From positions 1-35,227 of the forward strand of contig NZ_JABERD010000098.1 of assembly GCF_013044505.1 (NCBI RefSeq): DNA of 35,227 bases, read 5' to 3'. The notes beneath the pieces were generated by a model that made no database searches, was not told the origin of the DNA, and was given only the letters and a program-made list of their open reading frames with translations. This DNA comes from Streptomyces sp. S3(2020). Lineage in GTDB: Bacteria > Actinomycetota > Actinomycetes > Streptomycetales > Streptomycetaceae. Position numbers and translations under genes: made by a program. Of this stretch, positions 31,458 to 35,227 are shown in pieces; the stretch's first letter is position 1, and each line of letters opens with the position of its first letter.

Positions 31458-32420
31458 TCAGGCCCCGTCGAACGAGTCGAGCCGCCGCGCCAGGTCCGGC
31501 GGCCACATCGCCTCGGCCGCCTCCCTGAGTTCCTCGCGGGTCCACCAGCGCCAGGTGAGGATGCCGTCCTCGGTGTGGGCGGCGGCGAGGTGGGGGCCGG
31601 TGGGTTCGCGGCGCGGGCCATGGGTGACGTAGATGTGCTCGTGCTGGTGGACCGGGCCGACGGAGACGTGCGTGAAGTCGTGCTCCCAGGTGCACAGCAG
31701 CGGGCCCGCCGCCAGGTCCGTCCAGCCCGTCTCCTCACGCAGTTCGCGCAGGGCGCCCTCGACGGGGCTCTCGTCCGGGTCCAGGCCGCCGCCGGGCATG
31801 GCCCAGTGGATGCCGACCTCGACGTTGTCGTACCGCAGCAGGAAGACCGCGCCCTCGGGGTCGAGCACGGCGATCCGGGCGGCCCGGCGAGGGGTGCGCG
31901 GCGGCTGGCGCAGTGATTTGCGCAGGACCGCGCAGGGGCGGCCGAGCGCGCGGTCGTCGCGGTGGTCGATCACCTCGTAGCCGAGGGCGGTCCAGAAGGC
32001 GAGGCCCTTGGGATTGGCGTCGAGGACGGCCAGACGTACCGCGCCGCGGCCCGCCGTGCGGAAACGGTCCTCGACGAGGGATGCCAGCCGCCGCCCGTGC
32101 CCCTGCCGTTGCAGACCGGTGTCCACCATCAGCAGGCCGATCCAGGGGTCCGGGTCGGCCGGGTCGGGATGGTGGGCGAGTGTGGTCACGATCCCGACGA
32201 GCCGTCCCTCGCTGCGGGCGAGCAGCACCTCGGCGTCCGGCTCCGCGAGATCGTCGGCCAGCGCGGCCGCCACCTGCTCCGGGCGCACGTCGTCCGGGTC
32301 CGGGAAGTCCCCGCTGAGGGCGTGGAACTCACGGTTGGCGGCGTAGAGCGCGGTGAGTTCGGTGAGGACGGGGGCCGGGATGTCGTGGTCGCAGGTGAGG
32401 GGGACGGGGGCGAGGATCAT
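31458..32420 (-). CDS. GNAT acetyltransferase-Nudix hydrolase fusion
   Basis: 320 residues from ATG 32420 (MILAPVPLTCDHDIP); the frame extends 7 codons further upstream from a GTG. Residues about 1-175 form a GNAT domain (WIGLLMVDTGLQRQGHGRRLASLVEDRF, acetyl-CoA loop Q-G-H-G-R). After a short linker (RKSLRQPPRTPRRAAR), residues about 185-320 form a Nudix domain with box GGGLDPDESPVEGALRELREETGW (G-x5-E-x7-REU-x-EE-x-GU, complete). Both activities appear intact. Two separate catalytic steps on one chain suggest modification plus clean-up of a nucleotide-linked metabolite. Minus-strand TAAGTT lies 7 nt before ATG, so possibly leaderless. Confidence 0.85.
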   Translation of the reverse strand: MILAPVPLTCDHDIPAPVLTELTALYAANREFHALSGDFPDPDDVRPEQVAAALADDLAEPDAEVLLARSEGRLVGIVTTLAHHPDPADPDPWIGLLMVDTGLQRQGHGRRLASLVEDRFRTAGRGAVRLAVLDANPKGLAFWTALGYEVIDHRDDRALGRPCAVLRKSLRQPPRTPRRAARIAVLDPEGAVFLLRYDNVEVGIHWAMPGGGLDPDESPVEGALRELREETGWTDLAAGPLLCTWEHDFTHVSVGPVHQHEHIYVTHGPRREPTGPHLAAAHTEDGILTWRWWTREELREAAEAMWPPDLARRLDSFDGA

Positions 32421-32505
32421 GCGGGGCAACTTATCGCGCACACGTCATGCGCATCCTCGTAACACCACACCCCGCTACGCCTGTCGCGGCGTCCCTCGCA
32501 ACGCC

Positions 32506-32533
32506 GGAACCCCCGGCCGAGGCCAGGGGTTCC
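32506..32533 (-). terminator. Hairpin downstream of terD
   Basis: GGAACCCC (32506-32513) and GGGGTTCC (32526-32533) form an 8-bp stem, with a GGCC/GGCC helix inside the 12-nt loop. Confidence 0.6.
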
Positions 32534-32553
32534 TGTGCAGCGTGGTGGGTCCG

Positions 32554-33129
32554 TCAGACGTTCACGCCGAAGTCCGACGCGATGCCCGCCAGGCCCGAGG
32601 CGTAGCCCTGGCCCACGGCGCGGAACTTCCACTCGGCGCCGTTGCGGTACAGCTCGCCGAAGACCATGGCGGTCTCGGTGGCCGCGTCCTCGGACAGGTC
32701 GTAGCGGGCGATCTCGGCGCCGCCGGCCTGGTTGAGGATGCGGATGTACGCGTTGCGGACCTGGCCGAAGTTCTGCGAGCGGTTCTCGGCGTCGTAGATC
32801 GAGACCGGGAAGACGATCTTGTCGACGTCGGCCGGGAGGCCGGCCAGGTTGACGTTGATCGACTCGTCGTCGCCCGCGCCCTCGCCGGTGCGGTTGTCAC
32901 CGGTGTGGACGATGGTGTTGTCCGGGGTCTGCTTGTTGTTGAAGAAGACGAAGTGGCCGTCGGAGTAGACCTTGCCCGTCGGGTTGACGGCGATCGCCGA
33001 GGCGTCGAGGTCGAAGTCCGTGCCGGTGGTGGTGCGGACGTCCCAGCCCAGGCCCACGGTGACGGCAGTCAGGCCCGGAGCCTCCTTGGTGAGCGAGACG
33101 TTGCCACCCTTGGACAGGCTTACAGCCAT
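32554..33129 (-). CDS. terD: TerD-family tellurium/stress protein
   Basis: 191 residues from ATG 33129 (MAVSLSKGGNVSLTKE), with AAGGA upstream. TerD beta-sandwich with the paired calcium sites seen in LGWDVRTTTGTDFDLDASAIAV (28-50) and HTGDNRTGEGAGDDESINVNL (73-95), plus SIYDAENRSQNFGQVRNAYIRI. TerD proteins are Ca2+-binding stress proteins linked to tellurite resistance, phage inhibition and, in Streptomyces, development. The long upstream frame to 33396 is rejected. A single gene here, without terC/terB neighbours in the window. Confidence 0.93.
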   Translation of the reverse strand: MAVSLSKGGNVSLTKEAPGLTAVTVGLGWDVRTTTGTDFDLDASAIAVNPTGKVYSDGHFVFFNNKQTPDNTIVHTGDNRTGEGAGDDESINVNLAGLPADVDKIVFPVSIYDAENRSQNFGQVRNAYIRILNQAGGAEIARYDLSEDAATETAMVFGELYRNGAEWKFRAVGQGYASGLAGIASDFGVNV

Positions 33130-33300
33130 GGTTGGGATCCTTCCCTCGTTATGCAATGCACGCACAGGCGGTACGGGCTTGAAGCTACATCTACCCCCAT
33201 GAACGCCGTGAGGGGTACCGAAGGTTCCAGGTGTCTTTACTTTCTTTACCGAGCGATAATCGCGTGACGTGTGCGGGTCAGCCGGGCGACCATAGGGGGC

Positions 33301-33729
33301 ATGTCCGGTCCTCACGTCATCCGCGGCTCCGTCTCTCTTCCCGAGGCCGAGCTCATGTGGCGTTTCTCGCGGTCGTCCGGACCGGGCGGCCAGCACGTCA
33401 ACACCAGCGACTCACAGGTGGAGCTCCGCTTCGACCTGGCCAAGACGGAGTCCCTGCCCGAGGTGTGGAAGCAGCGGGCTCTCGAACGCCTGTCCGGCCG
33501 GCTCGTCGACGGCGTCCTCACGGTCCGCTCCTCCGAGCACCGCTCCCAGTGGCGCAACCGCGAGACCGCCGCCGTACGCCTTGCCGCCCTCCTGGCCGAA
33601 GCCACCGCCCCGCCCCCCAAGCCCCGCAGAGCCACCCGCATCCCGCGCGGCATCAACGAACGCCGCCTGCGCGAGAAGAAGCAGCGAGCGGAGACGAAGC
33701 GGGGCAGGACGGGCCGCGACTGGGGCTAG
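33301..33729 (+). CDS. arfB: Ribosome-rescue peptidyl-tRNA hydrolase ArfB (YaeJ family)
   Basis: 142 residues from ATG 33301 (MSGPHVIRGSVSLPE), with GGGGG immediately upstream. The class-I release-factor-like GGQ motif at residues 29-31 lies in WRFSRSSGPGGQHVNTSDSQVELRF, followed by a Lys/Arg-rich C-terminal tail (PKPRRATRIPRGINERRLREKKQRAETKRGRTGRDWG) that threads into the empty mRNA channel of stalled ribosomes. No codon-recognition domain, so it is not a release factor. It hydrolyses peptidyl-tRNA on non-stop ribosomes. Divergent from terD. Confidence 0.92.
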   Translation: MSGPHVIRGSVSLPEAELMWRFSRSSGPGGQHVNTSDSQVELRFDLAKTESLPEVWKQRALERLSGRLVDGVLTVRSSEHRSQWRNRETAAVRLAALLAEATAPPPKPRRATRIPRGINERRLREKKQRAETKRGRTGRDWG

Positions 33730-33860
33730 GCGAGGGGTGAGCGCCGACCCGCGCCGACCGCCCCCGCCGAAGAGCGGCGGCGGAACCCCTGTCACATCCG
33801 CGCCCTCCCGTTCGTCAGAGCGGTGAGACCAGCTGGTGGCGTGACGAGAGGGCAGAGCCG

Positions 33861-34706
33861 ATGAGTGAGAGCGAGAGCGAGTTTCTTGCCGAGCGGTTCG
33901 AGGCGTACCGGGGGCATCTGAACGCTGTCGCCTATCGGATGCTCGGGTCGGGCGCGGAGGCGGATGACGCGGTGCAGGAGGCGTGGTTCCGGCTGAGCCG
34001 TTCCGACACCCGGCAGGTGGAGAATCTCGGCGGCTGGCTGACCACGGTCGTCGGCCGGGTCTGTCTGGACATGCTGCGGTCCCGCAAGGCGCGTGCCGAG
34101 CAGCCGCTGGAGCCGGACGTACCGCTGCCCGGCGTGGTCCCCGACCCCGAGCAGGACGCGCTGCTCGCCGACTCGGTCGGCGTCGCGCTGCTCGTCGTAC
34201 TGGAGACGCTGACGCCCGCCGAACGGCTGGCGTTCGTGCTGCACGACCTGTTCGCGGTGCCGTTCGAGGATGTCGCCGACATCGTGGGACGTACGCCGGC
34301 CGCGACGCGGCAGCTCGCCAGCCGGGCCCGGCGCCGGGTGCAGGGCGCGCCGGCGCCCGACGCGGACCTGGTCCGGCAGCGGGAGGTCGTCGACGCCTTC
34401 CTGGCCGCCGCGCGCGGGGGCGACTTCGACGCGCTGGTGGATGTGCTCGACCCGGACGTCGTGGCGCGTGCCGAGGCCGGTGTCACGGCGGGCGCCCTTG
34501 CGGTGGCGAAGGGTGCGACGAGCTTCGCCCGCCTCGCCCTGGTCGCGCGGCCCGCGCTGGTCGACGGGGCGACGGGACTCGCGGTGCTGGTGGACGGGCG
34601 GGTGGAGCGGGCGCTGGCCTTCCCCTTCGTCCGGGACCGGATCGCCGTGATCGACGTCGTGACCGCCCCCGCGCGCGTGGCCGACCTGGAGATCGAACTC
34701 CTGTAG
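33861..34706 (+). CDS. ECF sigma factor, SigJ/ECF41-like with SnoaL-type C-terminus
   Basis: 281 residues, ATG 33861. Sigma-2 (FEAYRGHLNAVAYRMLGSGAEADDAVQEAWFRL, residues 12-45) with VENLGGWLTTVVGRVCLDMLRSRKARAEQPLEP, then sigma-4 (LTPAERLAFVLHDLFAVPFEDVADIVGRTPAATRQLASRARRRVQ, about 117-162). A C-terminal SnoaL-like domain (about 172-281; VVDAFLAAARGGDFDALVDVLDPDVVARAE) replaces an anti-sigma factor and probably modulates activity, as in ECF41/SigJ factors. No anti-sigma gene is adjacent; the following DNA is a tandem repeat. Target promoters unknown. Confidence 0.9.
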   Translation: MSESESEFLAERFEAYRGHLNAVAYRMLGSGAEADDAVQEAWFRLSRSDTRQVENLGGWLTTVVGRVCLDMLRSRKARAEQPLEPDVPLPGVVPDPEQDALLADSVGVALLVVLETLTPAERLAFVLHDLFAVPFEDVADIVGRTPAATRQLASRARRRVQGAPAPDADLVRQREVVDAFLAAARGGDFDALVDVLDPDVVARAEAGVTAGALAVAKGATSFARLALVARPALVDGATGLAVLVDGRVERALAFPFVRDRIAVIDVVTAPARVADLEIELL

Positions 34707-35227
34707 GAGAGGCCCCGCTCCGGGGGCTCACACCCTGGAAGCGCCCCCGCCCTGGAGGTGCCCTGTCTTGGGAGGTCTCTGTGCCGGGAGGCTCGCGCCT
34801 CGGAGGCTCACGCTGTGGAGGGGCCCCGCTCCGGGAGGCTCACGCCCTGGAGGCGCCGCCGCCCTGTCGGCGTGCTCACCCTGGAAGCGCCCTGTCCCGG
34901 GAGGCTCACGCCATGGAGGTGCCCCCGTCCTGGAGGTCCCTGTGCCGGGAGGCTCGCGCCTCGGAGGCTCACGCTGTGGAGGGGCCCCGCTCCGGGAGGC
35001 TCACGCCCTGGAGGCGCCGCCGCCCTGTCGGCGTGCTCACCCTGGAAGCGCCCTGTCCCGGGAGGCTCACGCCATGGAGGTGCCCCCGTCCTGGAGGTCC
35101 CTGTGCCGGGAGGCTCGCGCCTCGGAGGCTCACGCTGTGGAGGGGCCCCGCTCCGGGAGGCTCACGCCCTGGAGGCGCCGCCGCCCTGTCGGCGTGCTCA
35201 CCCTGGAAGCGCCCTGTCCCGGGAGGC
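34707..35227. repeat. 161-bp tandem repeat (minisatellite), 2.8 perfect copies at the contig end
   Basis: Copies start at 34781, 34942 and 35103; spacing is exactly 161 bp and all compared bases are identical, the last copy being cut off after 125 bp. The preceding 34707-34780 is a diverged partial copy. Each unit is built from 45-65-bp sub-blocks sharing CCGGGAGGCTCACGCC and CTGGAGG. No stop codon occurs on the + strand in any frame after 34706. It may be a real minisatellite or an assembly loop. Confidence 0.9.

Noticed and set aside
34707..35227. CRISPR array at the right end
   Set aside because: Units are directly abutting identical 161-bp copies with no unique spacers and no cas genes.

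Overview
This 35.2 kb window is a piece of a Streptomyces (or very close actinomycete) chromosome. Evidence: very high GC with GC-rich third codon positions, many GTG starts, the PhoR-PhoP/PhoU, CarD-ispD-ispF-cysS-rlmB, MsiK and TerD genes in an order I recall from Streptomyces chromosomes, a SoxR box of the Streptomyces type, and several apparently leaderless genes. Both ends look like contig ends. The left end (1-115) is Illumina/Nextera library sequence, not genome. The right end stops inside a perfect 161-bp tandem repeat.

Left part (116-5259): a truncated TIR-domain gene, an MFS exporter, and gpmA closed by a 15-bp terminator. Then comes a lower-GC, loosely packed accessory stretch (about 2884-5073). 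It is bracketed by paired TGGGCCGTC direct repeats and holds a small two-helix membrane protein, a 20-bp perfect palindrome, an SMI1/KNR4 protein, a 55-residue Cys/His protein and an unknown protein. I read it as the remnant of an integrative element; no integrase is left.

Central core (5260-20830): two small membrane proteins, a conserved small protein whose N-terminus may be frameshifted, a Cys-rich 52-residue protein, phoU divergent from phoR-phoP across a PHO box, and a structured RNA of HEARO/omega-RNA type directly after phoP with no nuclease gene. A lipoprotein gene, carD, the isoprenoid pair ispD-ispF, cysS, rlmB, a DoxX-like membrane protein, a sugar nucleotidyltransferase, an anchored protein, the shared sugar-ABC ATPase msiK and a tRNA-Thr(UGU) follow.

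Right part (20873-35227): mostly stress, resistance and detoxification functions. These are an APH(6)-type kinase with a GNAT acetyltransferase, a rhomboid-like protein, an FAD oxidoreductase interrupted by an in-frame UGA, and a quinone oxidoreductase plus DHA2 exporter operon behind a SoxR box. The box overlaps the 3' end of a decayed flavoprotein gene. Next are a pentapeptide-repeat protein with an unknown partner, an M1-family lipoprotein peptidase, a GNAT-Nudix fusion with a small membrane protein, TerD, the ribosome-rescue hydrolase ArfB and a SigJ/ECF41-like sigma factor.

The best candidates for something new are the stand-alone omega-like RNA behind phoP, the element remnant, the nonsense-interrupted oxidoreductase and the stop-free 161-bp repeat. 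All assignments come from reading the sequence and recalled family knowledge; no searches were run.
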